Of a stretch of DNA of 64,000 bases, positions 17,317 to 25,485 are shown piece by piece. The notes below the pieces were generated by a model. It was not told the DNA's origin and made no database searches. It was given only the letters and a program-made list of their open reading frames with translations. Position numbers and translations under genes: made by a program. Origin of the DNA: CAIQPV01 sp963719855. Its GTDB lineage: Bacteria > Pseudomonadota > Gammaproteobacteria > Burkholderiales > Gallionellaceae. The stretch covers positions 1 to 64,000 of the forward strand of contig CAVRDK010000008.1 in assembly GCA_963719855.1 (NCBI GenBank), written 5' to 3'. Position 1 is the stretch's first letter; every line of letters begins with the position of its first letter.

Positions 17317-19058
17317 AGTTTCGATTGTACGAGCTTGACTATATCTTGCAAAGACACCTGTTGTGCTTCCGTATCACGACGCCCCTTGTATTCCACCATG
17401 CCATCTTTCAATCCACGTTCGCCGATCACGATGCGGTGCGGGATGCCAATCAGTTCCAGGTCGGCAAACATCACGCCGGGGCGCTCGTCGCGGTCATCCA
17501 TCAAGACTTCGATGCCGCCTATCGCAATAAGTTCAGCATAGAGCTGTTCTGCGGCGTTGCGTACGGCTTCGCTTTTCTTGTAGCCGATAGGTGCGATGGC
17601 AACCTGGAATGGGGCCATGGCCACGGGCAGCGTGATTCCGCGTTCATCGTAATTCTGTTCGATGGCGGCAGCAACGATACGTGACACGCCGATGCCGTAG
17701 CAACCCATCTCCATCACCTGCGTTTTGCCGTTTTCATCCAGATAAGTGGCATTCAGCGCTTCGGAGTATTTGGTACGCAACTGGAAGATGTGGCCGACCT
17801 CGATGCCTCGACACAGTTCCAGATGTCCCATGCCGTCCGGACTGGGGTCACCCGCGACGACGTTGCGCAGGTCATGCACATTAGCTGGGTCCAAATACAC
17901 ATCACGTCCATAATTTGCACCGATGTAGTGGAAACCATCTTCATTCGCACCACAGACAAAATTACTCATTGCAGCGGCTGAGCGGTCAGCATAAACAACT
18001 ACTGGGTACTTGGCGGCACCCCCAAAAATCTCGGGCAAGTAGTGTTTGAGATCAACCGTGCCGATGTATCCTGGCCTGCAATGCATATAATTTTCGATTT
18101 CATCTGGGTTGGCAAAGCGGAATTCCCCTAGTATTTTGCTGACTTTGATTTCGTTGAGTTGGTGGTCGCCACGCAGCAGTATCAGAGCGAAATTACCTTT
18201 TCCATCTACGACCGCAATGGTCTTCAGTATTTGCTGCTGTGGCACGTTGAGAAAAGCGGCAACTTCCTCTATCGTTTTCTGTCCGGGTGTGACAACTTTT
18301 TCCAGCGATTTAAGGTCGTCATCTCTCAGCATAGTGGGTGCAACCGCCTCCGCCAGTTCCACATTCGCCGCGTAATCGGAAGCCGGGCAAAACGCCAGCC
18401 CGTCTTCGCCGGAGTCGGCCAGCACATGAAATTCATGCGAGCCGGAACCGCCAATCGCGCCGGTGTCTGCCGCCACTGCACGGAATTGCAGACCAAGGCG
18501 GGTGAAGATACGGCTGTAAGTTTCGTACATTATTTTGTAGGTCTGCTCCAGACTGTCGAAGTCGGCATGGAAGGAGTAGGCATCCTTCATCACAAATTCG
18601 CGTGCGCGCATCACGCCGAAACGCGGACGCACTTCGTCGCGAAACTTGGTCTGTATCTGGTAAAAATTGAGCGGCAACTGGCGATAGCTCTTCACCTCCC
18701 GGCGCGCGATGTCGGTGATGACTTCCTCGTGGGTGGGGCCGAAGCAGAACAGGTTGTCGTGGCGGTCTTTTATTTTCAGCATCTGCGGGCCAAATACCTC
18801 CCAGCGTCCTGTTTCCTGCCACAACTCTGCAGGCTGCACGGCGGGCATCAGCAGTTCGATACCGCCGCTCCTGTCCATCTCTTCGCGCACCACGGCTTCT
18901 ACTTTGCGCAGCACGCGCAGCCCCAGCGGCATCCAGGTGTAAAGGCCGCTGGACAGTTTTTTGATGTAGCCCGCGCGCAGCATTAAACGATGACTGACCA
19001 GTTCGGCTTCGGAGGGAGCTTCTTTCAGGGTCGAGATGAAAAAATTTGAAACGCGCAT
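17313..19058 (-). CDS. proS: ProS, prolyl-tRNA synthetase
   Basis: ProS charges tRNA-Pro. The 581 residues show the class II order: motif 1 region (SGLYTWMPLGLRVLRKVEAV), motif 2 (LPLNFYQIQTKFRDEVRPRFG), an inserted editing domain (about 230-400), motif 3 (GCYGIGVSRIVAAAIEQN) and an anticodon-binding domain at the C-terminus. The editing domain marks the bacterial long form. It is divergent from rppH. Confidence 0.96.
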   Translation of the reverse strand: MRVSNFFISTLKEAPSEAELVSHRLMLRAGYIKKLSSGLYTWMPLGLRVLRKVEAVVREEMDRSGGIELLMPAVQPAELWQETGRWEVFGPQMLKIKDRHDNLFCFGPTHEEVITDIARREVKSYRQLPLNFYQIQTKFRDEVRPRFGVMRAREFVMKDAYSFHADFDSLEQTYKIMYETYSRIFTRLGLQFRAVAADTGAIGGSGSHEFHVLADSGEDGLAFCPASDYAANVELAEAVAPTMLRDDDLKSLEKVVTPGQKTIEEVAAFLNVPQQQILKTIAVVDGKGNFALILLRGDHQLNEIKVSKILGEFRFANPDEIENYMHCRPGYIGTVDLKHYLPEIFGGAAKYPVVVYADRSAAAMSNFVCGANEDGFHYIGANYGRDVYLDPANVHDLRNVVAGDPSPDGMGHLELCRGIEVGHIFQLRTKYSEALNATYLDENGKTQVMEMGCYGIGVSRIVAAAIEQNYDERGITLPVAMAPFQVAIAPIGYKKSEAVRNAAEQLYAELIAIGGIEVLMDDRDERPGVMFADLELIGIPHRIVIGERGLKDGMVEYKGRRDTEAQQVSLQDIVKLVQSKL

Positions 19059-19193
19059 ATTGTTTAGCCAGTTTTAAAAAATCAGGACGCTGATTTTACA
19101 GCGAACAACGCGGTCATGCTGTAAGAAGCTTTCAATCTGCCGTGAAATGTGAAAAAATCTGTACCATTAAAATTAACCGAGCAGGTGGCGAAG

Positions 19194-19721
19194 ATGGTTG
19201 ACCGAGATGGTTACCGCCCCAACGTCGGCATCATTATAACTAACGCCCAGAATCAGGTGTTTTGGGGCAAGCGCATCAGGCAAGACTCATGGCAGTTTCC
19301 GCAAGGCGGAATCCAGCACGGCGAAACGCCGGAGCAGGCGATGTACCGCGAATTGCAGGAAGAAGTGGGCTTGCAGCCTTGTCATGTCCAGATACTGGGC
19401 CGCACGCGCGAGTGGATGCGTTATGAGGTGCCGCAAAGTTGGGTGAAGCGCGAGTGGCGCGGAAGTTACAAGGGGCAGAAGCAGATATGGTTCTTGCTGC
19501 GTCTGGTCGGACGTGATTGCGATGTCTGTTTGCGTGCCTCGGGGCATCCCGAATTTGATGCTTGGCGCTGGATCGATTATTGGATCGAGATGGATGGCGT
19601 AATTGAGTTCAAGCGCGATGTTTATCGCCTCGCCTTGAACGAGTTGGCGCGCTACCTGCTGCCGGTCAAACCGGCGGTGCGCAGCGGTGCGCGCAAGCAT
19701 GCATCAGACCGCCATCCATAA
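19194..19721 (+). CDS. rppH: RppH, RNA pyrophosphohydrolase (Nudix)
   Basis: RppH removes pyrophosphate from mRNA 5' ends and so starts RNase E decay. The 175-residue protein begins MVDRDGYRPNVGIIITNA, the conserved family start, and the Nudix box runs from GGIQHGETPEQAMYRELQEE. The start at 19194 has an AGGTGG site; a frame extension of 15 codons lacks similarity. The gene next to proS is its usual location in betaproteobacteria. Confidence 0.94.
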   Translation: MVDRDGYRPNVGIIITNAQNQVFWGKRIRQDSWQFPQGGIQHGETPEQAMYRELQEEVGLQPCHVQILGRTREWMRYEVPQSWVKREWRGSYKGQKQIWFLLRLVGRDCDVCLRASGHPEFDAWRWIDYWIEMDGVIEFKRDVYRLALNELARYLLPVKPAVRSGARKHASDRHP

Positions 19722-19778
19722 TTCGCCAGGATTTATGGCGCAGCCATATGCCACGCTCGGAGTGTCTTCAGGCATCCT

Positions 19779-20231
19779 TTAGTGTTTTCCTGTGCTGCCG
19801 AAACCACCGCTGCCGCGCTCGCTCATCGGGAAATCTTCCACGATGTTGAGTTGCATTTGCAGCACCGGCACGATCACCAGTTGCGCCATGCGTTCCAGCG
19901 GCATCAGCGTGAATGGGTGATGGCCGCGATTCCAGATCGAAACGAAAATCTGCCCTTGGTAATCCGAATCAATCAATCCGACCAGATTGCCCAGCACGAT
20001 GCCGTGCTTGTGGCCGAGACCGGAACGCGGCAAGATCATGGCGGCGCAATGCGGATCGGCAAGATGAATTGCAATCCCGCTAGGGATCAACTCACACTGG
20101 CCGGGCTGAATAATTATGCTGTCGTCAATGCAGGCGCGCAAGTCGATGCCTGCCGAGCCGGGCGTGGCATAGGCAGGCGGGTTATCATGCAGGCGCGCGT
20201 CGAGAATTTTTACATCTACGTTTTTTTTCAT
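19779..20231 (-). CDS. dut: Dut, dUTP pyrophosphatase
   Basis: Dut hydrolyses dUTP to dUMP, keeping uracil out of DNA. The 150-residue protein has the five trimeric dUTPase motifs: TPGSAGIDLRA, PRSGLGHKHGI, GNLVGLIDSDYQGQI, ERMAQLVIVPV and the flexible C-terminal arm ERGSGGFGSTGKH. The start codon abuts the stop of coaBC, so these form an operon. Confidence 0.96.
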   Translation of the reverse strand: MKKNVDVKILDARLHDNPPAYATPGSAGIDLRACIDDSIIIQPGQCELIPSGIAIHLADPHCAAMILPRSGLGHKHGIVLGNLVGLIDSDYQGQIFVSIWNRGHHPFTLMPLERMAQLVIVPVLQMQLNIVEDFPMSERGSGGFGSTGKH

Positions 20232-21445
20232 TACTTATCTCCTTGTCGGTAGAGTTTTGCGGCGTGTTGCAGCAAGGCACGCGCCAGCGTCAGTTTGTCG
20301 GCGTGCGGCAACGCATGCTCGCCCGTATCGTCAAATAAAATCAAATCGTTCTCGTCGCTGCCTATGGCCTGCTGCGCCAGATTGGCGGCGAGCAGCGGAA
20401 TATTCTTTGCCTTGCGTTTGGCTGCGGCATGCTCCCGTAGATTCTCACTCTCCGCCGCAAAGCCAACGCAGAACGGCGGCTTGGGCAGTTTCGCCACATA
20501 GGCCAGAATATCCGGATTGGGAATCAGCTCCAGCGTCAGCTTGTCTGCACTCTTCTTGATTTTCTGTTCGCTAGGCTGCGCCACGCGGTAATCCGCCACC
20601 GCCGCCACCGCAATGAAAATGTCGGTATCCGTTGCGCGCCGCTTGACCGCCTCAAACATCTCCGCCGCACTGGTGACATCCACCACACTCGCACCTAGCG
20701 GCTTGCTCAGGGCCGTCGGGCCGGACACCAGCGTAACATCCGCCCCCAGCTCCAGCGCGGCCTGCGCCACCGCATAACCCATCTTGCCGGAACTGCGGTT
20801 AGTAATCCCGCGCACCGCATCTATGGCTTCATAAGTCGGCCCGGCGGTGACGAGAATTTTTTTGCCGTACAGGTTTTGTAGACTAGGCTTCCCCAGATCA
20901 GATCGGATGAACTCCAAAATATCCCGCGCCAACTCCCCCGCCTCCAACATCCGCCCCATCCCCTCCTCGCCGCAAGCCTGCACACCGCTGGTCGGCCCAA
21001 ACACCTGCACTCCATCTGCAACCAATTGCGCGACGTTGCGCTGCGTCGCCGCATTCGCCCACATCTGTTTATTCATTGCCGGAGCCACCAGCAGCGGACA
21101 ATCGCGCGCAAGGCACAATGTGGAAAGCAGATCGTCGGCCAAGCCGTGCGCCAGCTTGGCAATGAAATCCGCCGTGGCCGGGGCGATCACGATGGCATCG
21201 GCTGCACGGCTGGTATCAATGTGCGCCATGCCATTGTTGACGACATCCCACTGATTGACCAACACCGGGCGTCCGGTCAGCGCCTGCATCGTAGCGGGGG
21301 TAATGAAGTGGCACGCCGCCTCGGTCATTGCCACCTGCACTTCGACACCCTGCTTCATCAACAGGCGCGCCAGTTCCGCCGCCTTGTAAGCGGCAATTCC
21401 CCCGGTAAGACCGAGCACAATACGTTTTGTTTGGGTTTGTTCCAT
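20231..21445 (-). CDS. coaBC: CoaBC, phosphopantothenoylcysteine decarboxylase/synthetase
   Basis: This bifunctional enzyme performs two steps of coenzyme A synthesis. The 404 residues hold an N-terminal flavoprotein decarboxylase (CoaC: LGLTGGIAAYKAAELARLL, PAMNKQMWANAATQRN) and a C-terminal CTP-dependent synthetase (CoaB: LVTAGPTYEAIDAVRGITNR, SGKMGYAVAQAALELGADV). Length is normal. It lies directly upstream of dut, a common pairing. Confidence 0.96.
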   Translation of the reverse strand: MEQTQTKRIVLGLTGGIAAYKAAELARLLMKQGVEVQVAMTEAACHFITPATMQALTGRPVLVNQWDVVNNGMAHIDTSRAADAIVIAPATADFIAKLAHGLADDLLSTLCLARDCPLLVAPAMNKQMWANAATQRNVAQLVADGVQVFGPTSGVQACGEEGMGRMLEAGELARDILEFIRSDLGKPSLQNLYGKKILVTAGPTYEAIDAVRGITNRSSGKMGYAVAQAALELGADVTLVSGPTALSKPLGASVVDVTSAAEMFEAVKRRATDTDIFIAVAAVADYRVAQPSEQKIKKSADKLTLELIPNPDILAYVAKLPKPPFCVGFAAESENLREHAAAKRKAKNIPLLAANLAQQAIGSDENDLILFDDTGEHALPHADKLTLARALLQHAAKLYRQGDK

Positions 21446-21687
21446 GTGTGCATCTTACAAGAAAGTGAGGGGGTTATGGAAAACACAAACTAGCCAAGTA
21501 ACAAACGATCTTACGCGAATAAACGCTCGTGCGTGCCCCCGCAGTGCGGTTAAATTCTAGAATAATTTGTTAGCCTTGCAATTACACAGGGGAATTCCAG
21601 GCGGGAATGGGGAATGTTTCAGGACTGGCTGGGCTACAGCACCATAAATGCCGCCAAAATCAACCATAAATTGCGGATGCTCGAAAA

Positions 21688-22989
21688 TTACTGGTTGCAG
21701 TGATAGGGAACCCCATGGAGGTTGGTCGCACAAGCGTTGTCGTTGTGCTTATTGCAGAATGCCAGTGCCTCTACTGTCGCTTTACAGTTTCCGATGCCGT
21801 TCCAACTGTAGTCAAGCCGTGCCCGAATACAGAGAGTTTTCTGGTTTGTCGGAGAGAGCTTACCGGAATTCCACTCCGCCTTGCACTCAGTCTTGAGCTT
21901 GTTTACGTCGGTAGCAGGGTTCTCGCCAAGTTCCTTTTCAATGCAGGCAACCATCAAGTCGATCTTCTCGTCCCGGATAAGATTGGTGGGGGCGGGATAG
22001 CTGCCGCTGGCTTGACAGCCGGGACTGGGGTCTCCCGGACAGCACTGGTATGAGGTGACGTTCGGGTGGTTACCGGCAACCCAGTTGGTTTTTTTACCGG
22101 GATCCATAACATTCGTCGTGCCAACATCGCCGGGCTTCACGCGGAAAGCGCCGATGACTTTTGCCCAGTCGTCGCCCGCCTGAGCACCGAGAATGACGAC
22201 AGCCTTGCTATACGTCGCATTACTTGAGGCGGCAAGCAAAGAAAGCATCGAAGTTACGTACTCATTTCCCGCAGAGTTGAAGTATGTATCAATGTCAGGC
22301 AAATAGTCTGATTGCCCGGTTCCCGCCGCAGCAATGGGACGTCCGTCAACAATGGTTTCGTACAGAATGGGGTTGGTGATGCCCACTGCTTCGAGAACGC
22401 CTGACCAGCGCCTCATGGTGTTGTTATCGAGGTAATCGTGCTTCTCGAAGGAAACCGCCGGGGGATAGTTCATGAAGTTCACCACCGCTTGGTTGACCAT
22501 TGCCATACCGAGGGGCAGGAAGAAAACCCAAGGATATTGAGCGTTGGGGTAGGGATTCCAGCAGCCATTCGTTTGCTGGCACTTTTGAACACCGTTGAAA
22601 CCCTGTACGGCATGACTCCCGTCCAAAAATGCCTGCTGTACTGCGGCAAATGCTTGCATTGCATTTAGGTCAGTGCCGGTCAAGGTCACCTGTGGATTCC
22701 CCGCCCCGCTGATTTGCACACTGACGACCGTATTCATTAGGCCGCTACGATCAACCGACTGCTGGGTGTAGTTCTGGATGGTTCTCCCCAAATCCGGAAA
22801 GTAAGTTTGGTAGGTACTCGGTAGCCAGCTTGCGTCGGGATACAGATTGACGCTATTGGAAAGAAGGCTGTAGGTGTAGGTACTCATTGCCGCCTCTTTG
22901 GCATGCAATGAGTTTTCGGCACACAGCGTCAGTGCGACGATTCCGGCAATGCAGGTTGCTAATCGGGTGAAGGAACCTCTGGTGTTCAT
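21688..22989 (-). CDS. Exported cysteine-rich protein, unknown function
   Basis: I do not recognise this 433-residue protein. It has a signal peptide (RLATCIAGIVALTLCAENSLHA). The C-terminal third is rich in cysteine (QCCPGDPSPGCQASG, ACIEKELGE, LKTECKAEW, GNCKATVEALAFCNKHNDNACATN), which suggests a disulfide-bonded periplasmic or secreted protein. Two aromatic segments (NPYPNAQYPWVFFLPLGMAM, MNYPPAVSFEKHDYLDNN) do not look like membrane spans. No neighbour explains it: convergent coaBC promoter side at left, unrelated exported protein at right. Confidence 0.72.
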   Translation of the reverse strand: MNTRGSFTRLATCIAGIVALTLCAENSLHAKEAAMSTYTYSLLSNSVNLYPDASWLPSTYQTYFPDLGRTIQNYTQQSVDRSGLMNTVVSVQISGAGNPQVTLTGTDLNAMQAFAAVQQAFLDGSHAVQGFNGVQKCQQTNGCWNPYPNAQYPWVFFLPLGMAMVNQAVVNFMNYPPAVSFEKHDYLDNNTMRRWSGVLEAVGITNPILYETIVDGRPIAAAGTGQSDYLPDIDTYFNSAGNEYVTSMLSLLAASSNATYSKAVVILGAQAGDDWAKVIGAFRVKPGDVGTTNVMDPGKKTNWVAGNHPNVTSYQCCPGDPSPGCQASGSYPAPTNLIRDEKIDLMVACIEKELGENPATDVNKLKTECKAEWNSGKLSPTNQKTLCIRARLDYSWNGIGNCKATVEALAFCNKHNDNACATNLHGVPYHCNQ

Positions 22990-23244
22990 AAATCCCCTTG
23001 ATGAAAGTAAATAACGGAAGCCAAACCATTTCCGGTTTTATTCGTTTATTCCTTATTGGGTATTACGTTTTTCAGTCGACGACATTCGTTGCGGATTGCC
23101 CCTCTGTATGGTAACGCACAGATGACAGTATATTAAGGCGTGTAGATTTCCTACTGGAATCCATTGATAACTTAGCCATAACAGGCGTTTCTGTCGCAAT
23201 AGATGATCGGGGTTCAATTATTGATGCATTGAACGGAGGCAATC

Positions 23245-23730
23245 ATGCTTCGCCTTAGTTTTGAACTAGCGCTCCTTGGGTTGGTTGCTGCGGCACAAGC
23301 GGCACAGCCCGATGAGGATTTTTTTTCCCCCCAGCTTAATCTGTTAACAACCAAGTTCATAAATTCCAGCGCAGATTTTCTACCCCCTTACCAGTTTGGC
23401 GCGGGTGCTGTGCTTACCCGCTCATCGGATACCGCGACCATCGGATCTGGATTCGGCAGCACATCCCAGTTGCCCCCTATCGCCAAGCCGCAACAAGAAA
23501 TCGTCTGGCATCATGCCTATGACGGCGACAGTATTTCATTGCCGCATCTTTTGCGCGCCAACTTTAAAGTAGGATCGCTTAATATTGCACTTCGACGCCA
23601 CTCGGTTTTGGTTGAAGGGAAAGGGTTTAATGTGACCTTTCTCCCGCATGCGGCTTTAATCGAAAAAGAGCGGCTCAAAATCATACTTCAACCACACTCG
23701 TCCACTATGCTGTGGAGCAAAGCATTCTGA
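23245..23730 (+). CDS. Small exported protein, unknown function
   Basis: A 161-residue protein with a signal peptide (MLRLSFELALLGLVAAAQAA) and a strong GGAGGCAAT ribosome-binding site. It has no cysteine and no recognised domain. The C-terminal half alternates hydrophobic and polar residues (LRANFKVGSLNIALRRHSVL), consistent with beta structure. Confidence 0.62.
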   Translation: MLRLSFELALLGLVAAAQAAQPDEDFFSPQLNLLTTKFINSSADFLPPYQFGAGAVLTRSSDTATIGSGFGSTSQLPPIAKPQQEIVWHHAYDGDSISLPHLLRANFKVGSLNIALRRHSVLVEGKGFNVTFLPHAALIEKERLKIILQPHSSTMLWSKAF

Positions 23731-23842
23731 AATAGCTGGTAGCCTAAAGGGATTTCAATCATTTTACGACCGGCTCAATAATGATAGACTGCGCTTTCCC
23801 CATCAGGCCAAACCGGCCCAAGTTAAATCGAGGAACCAAACC

Positions 23843-24412
23843 ATGAAAAAAATTATTGCCATTGCATTACTCTCCGCAGTTGTTGCATCACCAGCTTTTG
23901 CTGATGATGCTACTGCCAAGGTATCCGCCCAAAAACCCGCCACTGCCGCCCCATCAGGACATAAGCATGACAACAAAATGGTGGGCATGAAAGATGAATG
24001 CGCTACTAAGCATGGCATGGGCGACCATCACGGGCATGGAATGATGGGAGAACAGGACGCCGGCATGATGATGGAACCCGACATGCACTTGCTTGGGGCG
24101 TTAACGCTTAGCAAAGATCAGCAATCGAAAATCAACAAGCTTTCCGATGAACTCAAGCACAATAATTGGGCCACGCTGGGATTGATTAACGATGAGACGG
24201 CAAAACTGCGCGACCTGTACGAAGCCGATAAACGCGATCCAGCCGCCATCGGAAAAGAATACCAGAAGGTCTTCGATTTGAAACGCCAGATGATTGAAAC
24301 TTATCTGGATACGCAGAACCGCATCGAAGAAATTCTGACACCTGAACAACTTGCCAAAATGAAGGAAGCGCGCCAAAAAATGCACCAGATGCATGGGCAC
24401 TCCATGCAATAA
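23843..24412 (+). CDS. Spy/CpxP-like His- and Met-rich periplasmic protein
   Basis: A 189-residue periplasmic protein with a signal peptide (MKKIIAIALLSAVVASPAFA). A His/Met-rich stretch (HGMGDHHGHGMMGEQDAGMM) precedes a helical domain with LTLSKDQQSKINKLSDEL and LTPEQLAKMKEARQKM, both of the LTxxQ type that defines the Spy/CpxP family. Family members sense envelope stress or act as chaperones; the His/Met block suggests copper or other metal binding. It lies about 450 bp from a copper-storage gene, in keeping with that idea. The ribosome-binding site is GAGGAA. Confidence 0.82.
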   Translation: MKKIIAIALLSAVVASPAFADDATAKVSAQKPATAAPSGHKHDNKMVGMKDECATKHGMGDHHGHGMMGEQDAGMMMEPDMHLLGALTLSKDQQSKINKLSDELKHNNWATLGLINDETAKLRDLYEADKRDPAAIGKEYQKVFDLKRQMIETYLDTQNRIEEILTPEQLAKMKEARQKMHQMHGHSMQ

Positions 24413-24814
24413 AGGCGTGCAGAACCTGTAGTAGTTCAGACTTAATCTGACAGACAGCGTCTGAATATAACTTTCAAAGTTGGCAATGAGATCGTCGCTA
24501 GTGACTGCTTTGCGGCGGTGAAAAACCAAGAGCAGACTTCCGCAGTCGGCCAAGAGCGGACGCTGGCGCCACTCTGAACTTCATTGACTATAGATGTCCG
24601 CTTTGTGGCATGCTATTGGCAAGGTGCTACGGCCGCTGCGTGCCATGACCTGTCCTTCGCAACTGTCTCCTTTCGGGCAACGTAATCGCGGGTGCTATAG
24701 CCACTTCGCGCCAATGAATCAAACAGACCGTGCAGTATAAAGCGCTCCGATCGGGAGCCTGCGCTAGTGTGTTACCAACCGCCAATACGACCATACAAAT
24801 GTGAAATCAAATGC
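24413..24814. other. Gene-free region with degenerate intergenic repeats
   Basis: About 400 bp between convergent genes with no supported coding region. It contains several short GTCCGC and GGCCAAGAGCGGAC-like words (24510-24690), part of a sequence family found in other gaps of the window. Confidence 0.55.
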
Positions 24815-24843
24815 AAAGAACACGCCGCAAGGACGTGTTCTTT
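24815..24843 (-). terminator. Hairpin terminator after the copper-storage gene
   Basis: The arms AAAGAACACG and CGTGTTCTTT form a perfect 10-bp stem around a 9-base loop, with T-rich sequence on the right side. It sits 23 bp past the csp stop codon and could also end transcripts coming from the left. Confidence 0.7.
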
Positions 24844-24865
24844 ATTTTGGCGAATATGAAACAAA

Positions 24866-25345
24866 TTAAATAGCGATTGCCTTGCATTCCTTGTAGCAAG
24901 CGACGCACGCTTCTTTACACGCTTTGCATTCGGGATGCTTCTCAGTCTTCTTGCATTCTTCCTCGCAATCTTTACACACGTCCATCGCCACCTTGGCAAG
25001 TTGCGGCAAATGCTTGGACTCTGCTGCCGCCAATTGTTCCAATGCAGCGCACAGTGCTGCTGCCTGGCTGACAGACTTGGCACATGCTGCAAGATCCTTG
25101 TCTCCATCTCCCATGGCAACGATGCAATGCTGAAGACAGATATTTGCCTTGAGCACGCAGTCAGACGCGGCTTCTATCAGCTTCTGATTGCGCGTGGATT
25201 TGTGATGTTCGTGTCCATGAGACATGTCCATCTTGCCCATATCCATCTTGCTCATATCATGGTCTGGTTCGGCAGCAAAAACGCTGCCTGTCGTTACAGC
25301 AGCAACCATCGCCGCCGCGCCTGTCAACAATTCTCTTCTGTTCAC
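24866..25345 (-). CDS. Csp1-type four-helix-bundle copper storage protein
   Basis: Csp proteins store Cu(I) inside a four-helix bundle lined by cysteines. The 159-residue protein has a twin-arginine signal (MNRRELLTGAAAMVAAVTTG), a Met/His linker (DHDMSKMDMGKMDMSHGHEHH) quoted here in part, and a bundle with 13 cysteines, the number reported for the founding Csp1. Patterns include CVLKANICLQHC and CKDCEEECKK. Translation starts at GTG after AAGGAG. The Tat signal implies folding, perhaps copper loading, before export. It neighbours the Spy-like gene and a TonB receptor with metal-receptor features. Confidence 0.9.
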   Translation of the reverse strand: MNRRELLTGAAAMVAAVTTGSVFAAEPDHDMSKMDMGKMDMSHGHEHHKSTRNQKLIEAASDCVLKANICLQHCIVAMGDGDKDLAACAKSVSQAAALCAALEQLAAAESKHLPQLAKVAMDVCKDCEEECKKTEKHPECKACKEACVACYKECKAIAI

Positions 25346-25437
25346 AATGCTCTCCTTTAGTTAACCAACAAAATTATGTGCGACAGTGTTTCAATGATAG
25401 CCAACTGCTTCCCGTATTGCCACTATGCCCTCTTGTA

Positions 25438-25473
25438 ATCACCCTGCCACATTGTAACGCGCGGCAGGGTGAT
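25438..25473 (-). terminator. Hairpin after the TonB-dependent receptor gene
   Basis: The arms ATCACCCTGCC and GGCAGGGTGAT form a perfect 11-bp stem with a 14-base loop, 12 bp past the receptor stop codon. There is no clear T-run, so termination is inferred from position and stem strength. Confidence 0.6.
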
Positions 25474-25485
25474 CTGGACAAAGGC

